Shown here: one piece after another, positions 17,859 through 32,800 of the stretch
How positions within the stretch are numbered: position 1 is the stretch's first letter
Layout of the letters: every line of letters begins with the position of its first letter
Assembly: GCA_040954595.2 (NCBI GenBank)
Contig: CM082595.2
Coordinates: 558,001-622,000, forward strand
Length of the DNA stretch: 64,000 nt
Source of the DNA: Balanoglossus misakiensis
Lineage: Eukaryota > Hemichordata
Direction of reading: 5' to 3'
The notes under the pieces: model-generated
The model's database searches: none
The model's input: only the letters and a program-made list of their open reading frames with translations
Told to the model about the DNA's origin: nothing
Translations under genes and position numbers: made by a program

Positions 17859-20800
17859 GTAAGTGGTCGTGCGAAATGAAATCGACATGGTCGAAATATA
17901 CAAGGGGAGGGGGGGGGGGGGTTAATTTCAATGGAGCTGTTTGAGGGCATATTCTGTACCTATTCTTTGGGGGGTTCTGTTGAAAACTTAAACAATGGTG
18001 CATTCTCTCTGTCTTGGTGCTACATTCATTATGTCATAGTACAGTGTATCCCCAAACTTCCAAAGCTCCACACTTTCTGCCGTGATAAACATAACATTGA
18101 TTGAATCATGGAGCTACCACTGTGATAGCTCCATGATTGAATCAATGAATATACTTATTAGCTGCAATGATTGTAGCGGGTACTGCTAGGTTGACGGTGT
18201 GTTCACTGCAGCCCTACCAGCACCCCCTACAATCATTGCAGCTATCATGTATGTGAAACGGTCACTGATGATAGAATTAGTAGTGTTGCTAGCTGTCCCT
18301 TGGTCAAAACTGGTCTGATCTCCATACAAATGGTTCAGGTAGAACTTTGCAAGGAGTACAGTGTGCAACAGGACATCAAGAGCATTTTAAGAGTGAATGA
18401 ATGAATAAACAAAATACAATATAGGCAAAAGCAAGAATATATATGTAGAAAATATACATATAATATATATATTCTTGCTTTTATCTATAGTGCATTGTAT
18501 AATGCAAAAACAAGAATGTATTGCTTTTGTCAATACTGTATTAGTTATACTCGTGGGTTTCATAAAAGCAAATCACCCGTCCTGATGATTTTGATGTAGA
18601 GGTCTGTTTGTGGCCAATTTTCAAAGGCAGCCCCATTGGATTCTTCAATCATTTCTATTATAACCTTGAATTTACCAATCAAGCCCTTTTCTACTTCATA
18701 CTTATACAATGAAGCCCCCGGTACATATACATGTCAATGAAAGTGCTTTGTAATGGTCTTCTATTGACGAGCGGTTTGTAAAGAGTTTTACAAACACTGG
18801 TGAAAGCATTCAAAAGACAGGCACACAATTGAGAATAACCAGGGAGAGAATGTTGCATTCTGCAGCAGGCCATAGTTAGACTACTAGAATATAGCAGTAT
18901 TACTTGCTCAAGAGGTTTTGTCAGTTTTAAAAGCGGTGATGACGTAATGTCTTCAACTAATGCCACGACCTTGTATGAAGTCCTGTGCTGATAGACTGTG
19001 AAATAGTTTGCTGGTGACATGTTACATGCTGTTGATTCAAAGAGACAGTTTAGCATAAAGTCTGCATTTGACGCAAAACTTAATAACGTTGGTTTATACA
19101 TTCATACAGTTACCAAGTAATAATCAATCATGTGCCTAGCTGAAGATTGCCTTTTATAGTAAATTAAATACACTTTAATTAACAGAAAAGGGGTATTAAT
19201 AAATTAGAACTAAGAAACGGTAATCACTAATGACTTTTAACACTGGATGGTATGCTTGTGGAAATGGCAAAGTTGAAGTTATTCAAAGCAAAGTGAAGTA
19301 CCATTTGAGAATGTATTTATAAGTCGTTCAATTATCAATAGTTTCAAGTATTTAATTCTCAATTTAAAAATGTGAAAGTTTTGAAATCAGAAAACCAAAG
19401 CTGCTATTCGTTTATGAGAGTTGGTTTTGTACATTTTGGTGCGTGGGGGTGTATGCATGTGTGGGTGTGTGTGAAATATTTGATCTCCCTATTTTGTTCA
19501 GTGTCTTTAGGTAAACAATTCTGGATCTTTTCTGAAATTTCTGTATTACCCGGTAGTCACAAGCCTATATGTACACACCTGTGTCAATTTTTTTCAGCCG
19601 TTATATGATATGCTTGCCATAAAAAGTTGTAATATGATTCATATTTGAAAGAAAATAGCATATGGAAGGAATGAGTGTAGACTAAACAGAATCTTAGAGA
19701 TGTCAAGAAGAGATTTCAACAATTGTCAGCTATTTATAAAATGCATGCAATGACCTGTTGGGTTTTGATGATTGATGTGCAGAACCGAAATGGTGCGACG
19801 TGAGAAATACCGTACATATTTGTCCTCCCAATCTAGAAGGGTAGGGTTATAATCAGTGTACACAAATACTCTCGGTCAACATATGGATATTTGGAGTTGC
19901 TGATATCATTACTGTAATAAATGTAATAATCTGAATCATTCAAAGAGAATCCCTGATTGATTTGCTGAAAACTAAACAGAAAATGGCATTTCATGAGCAA
20001 CTTTTTGAGTCTGTATTTCAGTTCCCACAAGACAATTACTGAAGTTCTAGGTGGTCCTGTTACTCAACATATACCAACACTGACATTGCATCTGAGGAGT
20101 TGCAGTCCTTTCGCATTCCACTGATGGATATTCTTTTAGGACAATGTGGTGTCCAGGCACCCTAGCAGGTTATGTTCAGTCAGGACATCTGGGAAAAGAC
20201 ATTGAAATTGGCAGACACTCAAGGTAGTTGGTGTAAATCAAGTTTTAGTAGATCAGATTCTTGGGTGTGGCATTTTGCATTTTACTCATTGGTATCGTGT
20301 GTTTCTTGTGTTGGTGGCAGTTTACCTACAGAGTTTCATTGATCCATTTCGATGGCATTTCACAGCATAAAATGATGCTATTCAATCCTTTATCAGACTG
20401 GCCAATGTGCTATTGTAGTCTTCCTGAAGATACCACATCCTTCCTGGAGTGAAGTCTTTGTAAATGTTTCTGTGTAAGAGTAGTGAGCAGATTCTTTCTG
20501 TAAAGATACTGTGTCCTTCCTGAAGTGCCAGGGTAGTCTATCACGAGGGTGCCATCCTTGTGATGTATAATTGGATGACAGTTAGGGGCGTTCCCACCCG
20601 TTGTGAGCATAACCAGTAGTTGCAACTGCGAGGTAGCAATGACAAGGCTGTGAAAAAAATCCACTTTCAATGGTATAAGATCATCATTTATTAAAATTCC
20701 TACGCAGATCATTTCCATAATTGGCAGCGCTATACCATAATATGTTTATCAGAGGATTAGCCAATCAGTGACATCCATCACTGCGCTGTCATTGAAAAAG

Positions 20801-23800
20801 TTGATACATGCAGGGTGTGTTTCCTAGCAACCTCTACATGCGTCCATAGTTACATGTGCCATACTTTTCAATGCTATCACGCTATAAACTCTCTTGGATT
20901 GTTCTCGTAACTTCTGATTGTAATACTGAGGGGCTGCGCACATTGGTACTAGAATCTCTGCAAATCATGATGGCTGTGTATAGCTTTATCCAAAGACTGG
21001 TAACCATATGACATGGCAGTGTACATTATTGACCTGTGTGAACTTTATAGATGCCAACTTTCTCTGATAATATCTGTGATTTCAACCTGCCCCCCTGGAC
21101 AGATCTTTTCTTCTCTCAATATTTTGACTGGTGCTAGTCATATTTTATAAATGTAACTTTGAGATAATCCACTATCAGAAATGCTGTGAACTCACATGAA
21201 AGTGTCGAACCACGGCCATCATTTCACCTTCTTCAATCACCATTCATGGCAGTCGCACAAAGATACACTTGTCTACATTTTATGAGATGGTGTTGAACCT
21301 ACCAGCTGGAATGAAATGGGTACCTCTGTACAGGTACTTGAAGTCTTCAAGTTCCCTTTATGGCCTTATACACTTCTACAGGGCTAAATAAAATGCCCAG
21401 TTGTCATTGTGTGCACCCGACATCAATCAGTATTGGTTCCTGTCAGTGCCAGTGAAGATAATGAAATTTGCTGGTTTTATAGGTACACCTCTGACAGGTT
21501 GCCTAGAAATTGTTGCAAGGAGGTCATCAAGTCCTTCTAAGATGTGTCACTTTAAGAGAAAATTCGCAGGTGTGCAGAAATTAATTCTAAGCCAGTTATT
21601 AGTTCCTGATTGATTAGTTGGTGATTTATAATGACCAGAGCTGAACTCAAATAGTCGTCAAAGAACTTCTTCCCATGTATGTACATGTATGTGTCCTGCT
21701 CTCCAGATTTCCTTTGGTTGCCCCTTCCCAAGATTCCAGTGTGCTTTGTGGTAAAGGTCAGAGGTCAAGAAGGACCTTTCCCACGTTTCAACTTAGATTA
21801 TGAAGCCCTTGGAGACACAGAGGAGTTTCATGGTGTGTGGTTCCTGAAAGTGGATTTTTATTGCTAAATGAACGTACAAGGGAACGTCATTACTGAAAGT
21901 AGCTGTTCCTGTGTCCGTCTCCTAAATATAATCATCGTTTGTGCATTGAGCAGAAAAAATACACGAAACAGTACTTTTCACTTACATTGAATCTGTTTCA
22001 TCTTCAGTCATTACATGATTTGAACAATCAGGAAAATAAGTGTCTGATCATTAAATGTAGAAGTTTTGGTTGGAGCACTGTGGGAGGTTATATGTAAACC
22101 TAGGTGGACATTTGAACCAGGTAACATAATGGTGCGTGCGAAATTCTTTGTCTGGGTCTCTGTTGACACCCTCCAGTTGACCTCAAGGATATGCCAAGTG
22201 GACCAACTGGGTTAAATGAGCATGAATGCCCACTTAAATGCACGGAATGACAATGTCGTCAAAAACCACTGTCGCCGAAAGCCACATGAGGAAGAGCTGG
22301 TCTCGGCCAGGTGGAGTGCAGCACAGGTCAACATTCAGAGAGAGAGAGGGGTCGCCCACACACTCATTTACTGTAATGTTCTACAGACACCAAATACTGA
22401 AAGAAGCCACACACAGAATATGCATCTTCTATCTGTCTGTGCATATTTTTCTTTTGTATATCCTGTCGTCCATTCAATGTGCAAGATTCACCTATTGTGT
22501 GTCTTCTGTCAGGCAGTGTTTTCCAGTGAGTGAATTGAGATGACTAAACTACATTCAATGAAGACTAGGCATTGTGAAAGACGCTAGTGAGTGGATTCAT
22601 TACAGAAGTACTTCAGATAATTAAGACAGGAAATAGGAAGACAATGAGGAGTAATCCCTGATGGAGAAAAAAACGAGCTGTGGGAGGATTGAAGATAATA
22701 ATCAACTGCTTCATAATTAGCATAGCATTGAAGATTATCTGAGTGAATTACTTGGAAAGAAGACCATTACAATGAATGATGATGACACTGAAAGTCATGT
22801 GGAAAGATGTCTTTGTTAATTATTTTTATGGCTGAAATGTCCTGCCTGCATAATGAAAATATGAAATGGCGTATTCACAAGAGACTATCAGAAAACGACA
22901 AACCTCAAAATGTATGTACACAAACCCAGAGAAATTGTAAGGTTTCCAAAATATATGCATTGATGATGCATTATCAAAGGGGTCATCATTGTTCAGTTAA
23001 CGCACCCATCATTCATCAGCGATAACATCACAGTCCACTACATATTTATGGCAGAATTGCCGTATAATTATAGAGTCTAGTCAATAGGTTAGTGCATACA
23101 GGACAATAAGAACTTCATATTGAAATTTGGCCGACGCAGAGATAAGTTGAGGACTACTCAACACAGATGTGTTTCCACAGTCAACAGTAAATTGATGTGA
23201 GTGACAACATTCTTCTGTTGTCAGGTGAAATGTTCAATGTTAATAAGTGAAAGATTTGACCCCTCCTAAACCATCATCTGTTGCTTAAACACCGTTAAAC
23301 TTTCTAAGTTCAAGATCAAAGCGTCCTAAATGGGCTGGCCAAATAGTTAAAGAGAATGGGGTTTCCGTGTGCAAACAGTGGACAATGGAATGAGTGAACA
23401 AGAAATTGGCTTTGGTATGTGCCTGTGAAGTATCTGGGTGTCTAGGCCTCAATTATCATTATGGTGGTGATAGGCAAAAGGCTCTTGGTGTATTAAAAGT
23501 CTACATTGTGAAGTCGGGTTCGACTGATTACGTTCATATGGGTCACTCAGGTCATCTGTGCATTCGATAGCTGTGGAAATTGAAAACCTGCCATGTAGAC
23601 AGTGGAGCTTCTGTGATTTGCTATTCAAGAAGCACCGAGCAGTGACCTTTGACCTCCTCTCCACCTCTGGTATGTCATTTTTATCGCTCAGTCCTGTTAG
23701 CAGTGGTGGTGATTTACATCCGAAATAAAGACTCCAGTTATCCCCTACCCAGCTTCAGAATGTTCTGTATGTAAATTTTTATTGGGAAACTGTGATTTTG

Positions 23801-26800
23801 ATAAGGCTAATTCTGTCTTAAAACACTTGAGTACTTGTACGTCAAATCGTGCGACGAATATCAAGTAGTATAAGAAATGTCTCATTCATGCGTGTTCAGA
23901 CATAATAAATGATTTCATATATAATAAGATATGGAATGTTTTATAATTCATACAGGATGTGTTGCGGAGTTTACTAATATTTTGAAGTCTGAGTCTGACC
24001 AAAATAAAAGTTGATGTCAAAGCGAATACTGTTAGCCCTTTCTCTTGGCGCTATGTACAGTTACTCAACTTTGATAAGGATTGTAATCTGTTCTAAAATA
24101 TCTGATAATGATAGCTGGTTTTGCAAAATATGATAAAGATTTTAGAAATTGCTAGTAATAATACCTGATACTTCATACTTGATAACTTTTGATTTTGAGG
24201 AAATGAATTTGTGAATGTTGTCTGTCAGGAAAGTAACATAGTGTCCATGTCAGATGGTTACCAATAGAGATTTGACCTCATCATCAGCTGCACTATATTT
24301 ATTTGACGACCATAACCACTTGGCCTATTTCACTTGGGACCCGCGCGGCTTTCTCTGTCTGAGACTCTTGCACACTCTGAAAATGTTTCAAGTGTGTATC
24401 GTTTGCGCTAATCTGCAAAATTCCTGCACGGTCTGTGCCGTTCAGCGCGACGATTGTCAGTCCATATCCGCGCAGTCAATTTGCAAAAGAAACTTTTGGT
24501 GGTGAGAGTTTGGTGATGCTAATTAGCCATGACAGTTACATAAAGGTGTGTAGAGTTGTCTTACTGGGAGAATAGCGTGTAAACAAACAGGATGGCCATC
24601 AGACTGCCCCGGGCGCTTTTGTGTTGTCCGAGGAATGAAATTGTGTTGAAGGTTGTTTGTATTACGGTGTCTGGCATTTCCATTACATAGGCCTTTGAAC
24701 AACTGTGAAGCCCCTTGCATTGTTTAACTGTGTCCAGAATTGGACCGAGGGGTTAAAAAAAGTTTAACATGTAATGTTCTGTTGTGTACCTGTGTTACAG
24801 TTACATAATCAGAACTGCTACGATCTTTTGTTTTAGAGTGTCATTTATTCATAGATTTCCTTCTGCGAGATAGACAAACTTATTGGCATCCAGTTTGTCT
24901 TGGTGAAGACCCTAGAGCAAGATAGACAAACTTATTGGCATCAAGTTTGTCTTGGTGAAGACCCTAGAGCTGGTCTCTCCCAGATGACACTAATTCTAAA
25001 GTTTAAATCAACATATTGAACACTAAATAGTAACTGTGTACACCTGTTTGGAGCAAATCAAATATTAATGACCGTTTATCATCTGATAACAGAATATCTT
25101 GTACACACCTTTATTTATTCATGTGTGTTCACTTCAAGAAATCGCTTCTGATAACAAAACCCACTGCGTGTTGCATATCAGCAAAGTTCAGTGGGAAAAT
25201 GGGAAGTTTTGGACGTTTTTCCGAGGTAGACTCCACAATAGAAATAAAGAAGAATCCTGGCCGACTGTACAGCACTATTGGAAGCCATACCACAGGAGAT
25301 GCACATTTAAAACAAAAATGCTTAGCCTTAAGAGTTGTGTTTTCACAGAAAGAAATATACAGTGGGGAACATGACTGTTTTAATTTAGCCAACCATCCAT
25401 TTGAAAAGGTCAAGTTTACCTTTGACAACAATGGAATTGACAAAACTATTGTATACAAAAGGGCTGGGCCTGGTGTTGATTGAAGACGGCTATTAGACCC
25501 ACAGTACCTGTCAATTTGGGTTTCAATTGATAGTCAATTGATTGGTGCTCATTTTGTCGGCCAAGTATGAGACTTGTAAATAAAGATTCGTGGGTATTTG
25601 CTAAGTCGACTTGCTTCATTAAAATTGCTCTTAAAGTGTATATGCACTTTTGGGTAATAATATTTCTTCTCATTCATTTCTTATGCTTTCTTCTCAATGT
25701 CTCGGATGATTAGTATAATTACTAATTAATTTGTTCTTTTGTTTATTGCAGATGTTCCTTTCGTAACAAGAGAACCAACCACAGAAGGTATGTGCTGTAC
25801 TTTGTTGGCTAGCCAGTGTTATCGTAAAAAAACTTTGTATCTGAGGACTTGCCCCTAAGTCCTCAGGATCTGTGAACTGACTCTGCCTGAAAAATAAGCC
25901 GCCCTAGATTCTACACTATTAGCTCTGGGGCATATTCAGTGAGATTTATGATAACTTTTAATTATGTTGATACGGTTTCCATCATGAATTTAATTTGCGT
26001 GGGTCTCTAATGCCTTTGAATGATCCTGAGGTCTTACTGCAACACACTCAATGAAAACATGTCAGCTTGATTTACTGTGCACTTCATAAATATCAATTAG
26101 ACATGATTATGAAGGATTTTGCTCTCCAGGAGTGGCTAATTGAAGACAGAGTAATTAGGATTATGTCTAAAACCCTTTTTGCAAACACCACTGTTTGTCA
26201 CCAGATTTCATGTCAAGTCTTCAATAGCAAAATATTGATTTACCTGGCAGCCAACTGGAAAACTCTATTTTCCATTTTTAATGCATTTAGGGACTTCTAT
26301 AGAAACCACTTGGGGTTTGAATAGCAATTTATTCAATTTTGTTAAATACATTGTCCTGGCAGAAAGGGTGTGTTTACAGTATTGCAAAGCATTTCTAGGG
26401 TCGAGTGTACAAACATTAGTTGAGGCTTTGGAAACAATGACATCACCCAAACCAGATTAATTTCATTGTTGTGTTAATGAATGTGAATGCATATGCTTTC
26501 ATTAGAAACAAAAAGATTGCAAATCATGACGGGGAATTCTCTTTGTGGTGAGCTTTTACCGCTGTACAGAAATAGCTGAGAATATAATCTATTTCATGCT
26601 CAGTTCTCGAGCAGCGTAAAAAGAAGGCGACAATTTGTATTCAAGCTGGAATAAGTGAATGATAGAATCTCTGTGTATAAGTAACCCAGTATAATTAAAG
26701 AGACCAGTAGATGGTGGTTTTGAAATACTAAATTTTGATGTAAAAAGATTTATATCTCTGATTTAATTCAAACACTCCTCTTCATTAGTACTTCATTTAA

Positions 26801-29800
26801 CATGATATATAATTGTGTTTTTGACCAAGACTTGTATCTGAATCAGGTCAGTTGTGATCACCTGGTGACATAGTTAGAGTTTCATAAAATAGAGGCCCAG
26901 ATACATGTAGCAGTAATTCAACCTTTGTACGTTCTGTTTTATGTACCCTTGCAGAATGTAGAACCCCTGAGGCAATACTGAGTGATTGCCATACCTTAAC
27001 ATGAAACTTTGTTTCAGTGAAATCTCTTCTACTTTGAGTTGCTCAACCAAAGTGCCATTTGACCAAAGATTGAACAAATTGCAGCTTTCAAAGGCATAGA
27101 TTACTATTTCACTGATGAGTGCCACAAAGTTACAGCCACTATTTCAATACACTTTTGTTAGCCAACAAGAAGCTGTGAGAATTCATACCAACATCACAAT
27201 GTACATTATTTCATTCTAAAACGCTAACTTCTATTTTACAGGTCCGTGTGCACGGGTACTTTGTGGGTTCGGAGCAATTTGCCAAGTGGATGGGAACGGC
27301 AATGGTGTCTGCATCTGTCCAGAAATCTGCACTGCCGTCTTTGCGCCTGTGTGCGGCAGCGACTTTGTCACCTACATCAGTGAATGCCATCTTCGTGTGG
27401 CGTCCTGCTCACAAAGAAAACGCATCACAGTAGACAGTCAAGGCCAATGTGGTAAGACTTGTTTTGTTCTCTTTCTTTCTTGTTTGTCTTTCATCTGCCC
27501 GGTTTCCCAGTGCAGGGATCCAGTCCTGCCATGGAAATCAATGGAGTCAAAACCACTGTTTGTCCGTCAAAGGATTAACTCACATATGCTGTGTACTGAT
27601 TACTACATAGGGGCAGACCGCATTGTCCTTCTAGTTGGTCTATTCTGGAACCCCTGTTGGTTTCTTATGCAGATGTGTTTTATGAACTTTAGAAAACAAT
27701 GACAAGACATTTTTTGTCACCATGCTCAGGAGAGTAGTTTCTGAAAGAGTTCGAAATGCAGCTAGTATTAGAGATCACTTGAGCATTTGTGATTTTGGAA
27801 CACATTCACCTGGGTCCTTCCTGCAACAAAACCACTGAATAATACTGGAAATTTCCTTTTGTGAATGTCACATAAATGAGGACATAAATCCATCAAGAAA
27901 CGGAAGTTTATGTAGAATAAAGTGAGTATTGGAATCCGGCATGTGATACTTGTGGTGAACACTCAGTGTGAATTATTCAGTTCTGCATTTATTAAATTTT
28001 TATTGCGTTTTGCTTTCAAAATACATATTGACAAAACTGGAACCTGTCTCAGCATGGAATTTGATTCAACACATGCATGTGAAATTCCTGTCTGAAGCCT
28101 CTTTAACTAGCCCATGTACAGTTTTTGACATGTTTGAAAGAGATGTTTCAATGACAAAAGTGTACGTGCGTGGCATTCCAATAATCTAATTAGTGCCTGA
28201 TGTTTAGTTCATACTCAGGGCTATCTGTGAAGTGAAGATTATTGTAAAAGATATATCATCATTCATTCCTATAATCTAGTGGTGGGTCTAAATAATTGAT
28301 CTGTACTCAGGAACTCCTTAAAAGCATCTTGTTTGCCTGATTCCATATTTCACTTTGGAGTTAAGTACTGAGTCGTGTCACTGTATTGAAATTTCTCCAA
28401 ACATTCGACGTTCGAAATAAATATTTTTATTCATCTAGTCCATTCTGAAATACTTTAATTCACCCAGTCACTCCCTGTTTATTTTGAAGATGATGATCAT
28501 GACTTCGGCATATGTCAGTCATGTCATATAAAAGTCAACCAATGTAATTAACTTGAATTCAATTATATAAAACTCTGCTAAGATGAATAGTGATTTTAGT
28601 CGCAATGTCAATATACAATGTACTTTGGATGAGATTCTGTATATGTTATCCTGCAGAAGCTGCTTACAAAGAGAAAGTGATCCCTGGACAAATTGAATTA
28701 AGTTAATCATGTTAAAAGCCAAAATGGAACAGTCATAGATGACTAATGAGGAAATCAAATCAAGCTGTCATATAAGGTGAAAGACAGGTATTTTCTGATG
28801 CCTGTGAGTTTTGACAAAATGAAAAATTTGTGTTACAGTTATCTAAATTATCTATAACTGATGTATAACTTAGGGCAATTTATTTTAATGTTTAACCATC
28901 GTCAAACACAAATTCAAAATCAAGGTCATCATCTGCTTTATAAGGGGGTGCTGACTGGACAGGTTACGGCGGTGTAGCATTGGCGCTGGGGGTAGCAGAG
29001 CGTTTCAGGCTTGTGTGTTTGATTATTTCCAACGGAAACAATTCTGATTGCTTGCCTTCAATTGGAAACAGGATTTTTTTGGACTAGTTCAAAAGACTTT
29101 GAATATCATGGTGTAATTTCCCATCCTCTCAGTTGTACGTGAGCAAACTATGGTGTCGTTTGTGCTTCATAATGGTTTAATTTTCACTGCGGTGTACGAT
29201 TTCTTTTCTGAAGGAGTTCAAAAATAGTAACGTCTATTAGTACGACAGTGTTATACAACAAGTGTAGCGGTTGTCAGGTAAATGCGAGCAATAGAAAAGT
29301 GTACAAAGCTATTTGATCTCCACTCTATTCTGATCTTATCTGCATTTACATACATGAATAAGCAGAGATCAGATCTGAATTTACAAAGCATGTTCTCAAT
29401 ACACCTGATGTGTTAACCCCAGTCAGACCTTTCGTGATGTTGGTTTTGCACTGCACCATGAAGTTGCTGTGAATTACGGCAGGATCGAACTCAGGATACT
29501 TGATCTTTGGCGTCAATGAACCGTTTGTGGCGATCGGAGGGTAGGCATATCAACGCACACAACAGCACAATCGCAGGATAAACACTCTCGGTTACCAAGT
29601 AGGATGTATCCCCTGCTATCCAGTTATTGTCTTCTGTTTAGTTAGGAAATTTAATCAATTTCTAGTAATACAGAAGGGTTTCATGGTAGTTTGAGTCCTT
29701 GGAGATGGAGATACTGGATATCGTGATCATTGTAATGTTGAAACCAGAACAATGTTTCCCACTTTTGGTGATTTCGAGTACTTTACTTTGACCCATTGAT

Positions 29801-32800
29801 GTTTAAATATTAAAAAAAGTTTGGCATCTAACCAACTGTGCAAAATGTGGTCTCTGCAAGTGAGATATGAAACCAGTCTCACTTTTGTAGACCGACGCAG
29901 AGACTACTTTCCTTGTAACTGTTCATGTCATGTCAAGCCTTGGACGTTGTTTCAGTTGTTAATTTTAGTAACTGTTAATATTAATCCACGAGGAGAGAGT
30001 ATAATGTAAAACTACTGCAAATGTCAGTGAACATAAATACCAACTTTCGAAATGTGGTAATTGACCATTTTGCGTTGTAATCATGCATATCAACGTTACT
30101 ACACATTGCAAGCATTCTTTCTAATTTTAAAGCACGACTTCTGACCTAGACAGCCCGAGAGACATTTGCATGATAGCCTTCGACCCAGACATTCATGAAG
30201 ACATGTGCTTAATAACCTCTGACCCAGACATTCGCCAGGATGTGGTTGACTGACAGGGCAAAAATCGGGGGCCATTTAATTTAATCTCAGTAGATATCAG
30301 TGCCTTGAATTACATTGGAAACACAAACATGTCACATTGATTTCTAGCTCCTGTTTGGAGTAACCTGTATGGTCATAGAAGTTTTTAGATTGCCATATGT
30401 AACCAGACATTGTGCTCGAAGATGTGTCTGATCTGTGAATATGTGTCGTAGTGTTAAATCGTCGCTGCTGTTTCTATGTTTATCACCTTTGTATATACTG
30501 GACAGGTGCATCATGGGATGAGGTTGGGATCTCATTCAGAATATGATATTTTGAAAAGTGAATTAAACAATGCATTAACTTGCTTAATAAAGTTAGTAGT
30601 CTGGTAATACATGTAGTTTCACTTTCGGACCCCTCTCTCTCTCTTTCTCTCCCTCCCTCCCTCCCTCCTTCCTTCCCTGTGTTTATATATTTCGATTGCA
30701 CTGTCACAACTACAAAGTAATGTTTTGTGTCATCTCATGATTTTGTAGGTACTTCAAGTGATCCATGTTCAAGCAAAGAATGCAGCTATGGTGCTACCTG
30801 TCAAGTGTCAGGATCTGGCAATGCAGTCTGTGTGTGTCCCGAGAGTTGTAACGCTGGCAGTGATAGTACTGCTGTGTGTGGCAGTGATGGGAACAATTAC
30901 GCAAACGAGTGCGAACTCAGAAAATCTGCTTGTCAGACAAAGACAGATATTAGAGTTCAACATCAAGGCCCTTGTGGTAAGTGCAGTCAAACCTGTGTTA
31001 GTGGCCACTATTCATAAGATCATTATAGACAAATTTACATGTATCTGGTTCTGTTCATTTTTCTGGCAGATCCTTGTGAGGGAGTGGCATGCAAGAAAGG
31101 CTCTGTGTGTAAAGTTGATGATGATATGACAGCTCACTGTCGCTGCCGGGACAAATGCCGCGGAGATGACCAACCAGTTTGTGCAAGTAATGGCCAAAGC
31201 TATGACAATGAATGCTTTATGCACAGAGAATCTTGTGTCATGGGAATAGAATTAAAAGTCATCAGTCGATCGCGTTGTAACCCTGATAACAGTAAGTCGA
31301 CCTCTTTTGCACTATCAGACATTGGCCAGTTCAGAGTGTTTCTTGATAAGGATTAATTACTTGACATTTGTGGCAGGTGACCTGCAAAACCCCACATGGT
31401 AAATGTTGAGTGATACACAACAGTATATATCACACGTTTAACCCTTTCACCACCATGGTTTGGCCCAAATCCATTGTTTTCTGTTGTAAAGTTGGACCTC
31501 TAAAGATGGAGCTGGGGGTGCAAGGGCTAAAGTACATGCTTAAAAAATCAAAGTCTTAAGATTTTTATGTTTTTTTTTCACAGATCCATGTGAAAGTCTA
31601 AACTGCCAGTTTGGAAGGTGCCATGTGGACTCTAACTCAGAAGCATCCTGTGTCTGCCATGATGTTTGTGCAGCGGTTTATAAACCTGTTTGTGGTAGCG
31701 ACTTGAACACATACAGTAATGAATGTGAGATGGAGAAAGCTAGCTGTGAACAGCAAGAGTTGATCATGAAGAAAAAAGACGGCCCCTGTGGTAAGTCAGG
31801 TCTCTCTGCTGCAAATGCTTCATTCATTTGTTTTATTCATGGATCAAATGAATATACACAGATCAATTAACTTACATGTCTTAATATTACAACCAATTAC
31901 AGAGACAAACAGGAATGAGATTGGCTGTGACACATTACAGTGCGACTTTGATGCAACCTGCGTGGTTGGTGGTGATGGCCAAGCCCGATGTGAATGCGAT
32001 ATAGGATGCATTGATGAAATTGATCCAGTTTGTGGTTCTGATGGTATGACTTATGGTAATATCTGTGAGCTCCAGGTTGCCTCCTGTCAACAACAGAAAG
32101 AAATCACTATCATTACAGAAGCCCCTTGTAGTGAGTATCTTTTATCTGTAGTTGGTGATCAAACTCTTGTGATTAAAGTTTGTTATGAAAAGTAGTCATT
32201 GGTTGCAGACCTCCTGAAATTATTGCAATACCGGTAGTAGTTTTAGATAGCTGTTAAATCAGTGTATTGCAATGCATCCCTTGTACACATTTCACTTTTG
32301 CCACTGTTGGACATGAAGTTATCTGACACTTTACAGTGTCTTGAAACTCCTGGTATTTGATATATGTGCTACTCAGTATCCTTTGGCTGGTGGGTTAAAA
32401 CTCGGTAGCCGAGGTTCATGTAGCTGACACTTGCAAGAAAATCGCAAGACATATTGCTTGTAGTTTCTCAGGATACAAGTTGCATATGTGTTCTCTCACA
32501 TTCCATGGTCTACTGTTTGACCTGTCCAAGGCACCAGGCTCTTATCAGAAACGGAACCCTTCCCACCCTATTTCTTTGTTTTATGGGATAACCCTTGTCA
32601 TTGAAAAACAATGGGGGTTAATCCAAATTGTGGCAGTGAAAGGGTTGTATATTATTGAGAGACAGTCTGTTTGAAATTGATAAGTGGTTAGATTATCGCC
32701 GGTCCAAAGTACGCATCACTTGCATTAAAACGTGGGTGTGAAATCCAGCTACATCTGATATTCTCTCAGTCATAATTCTACAGGAGACATTTTCCACCAA

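Noticed and set aside
20410-20718. 102-codon minus-strand open frame in agrin intron 1
   Set aside because: No family similarity I can name. The local DNA shows internal near-duplications (TCCTTCCTG(G/A)AGTG at about 20440 and 20515), more like repeat debris.
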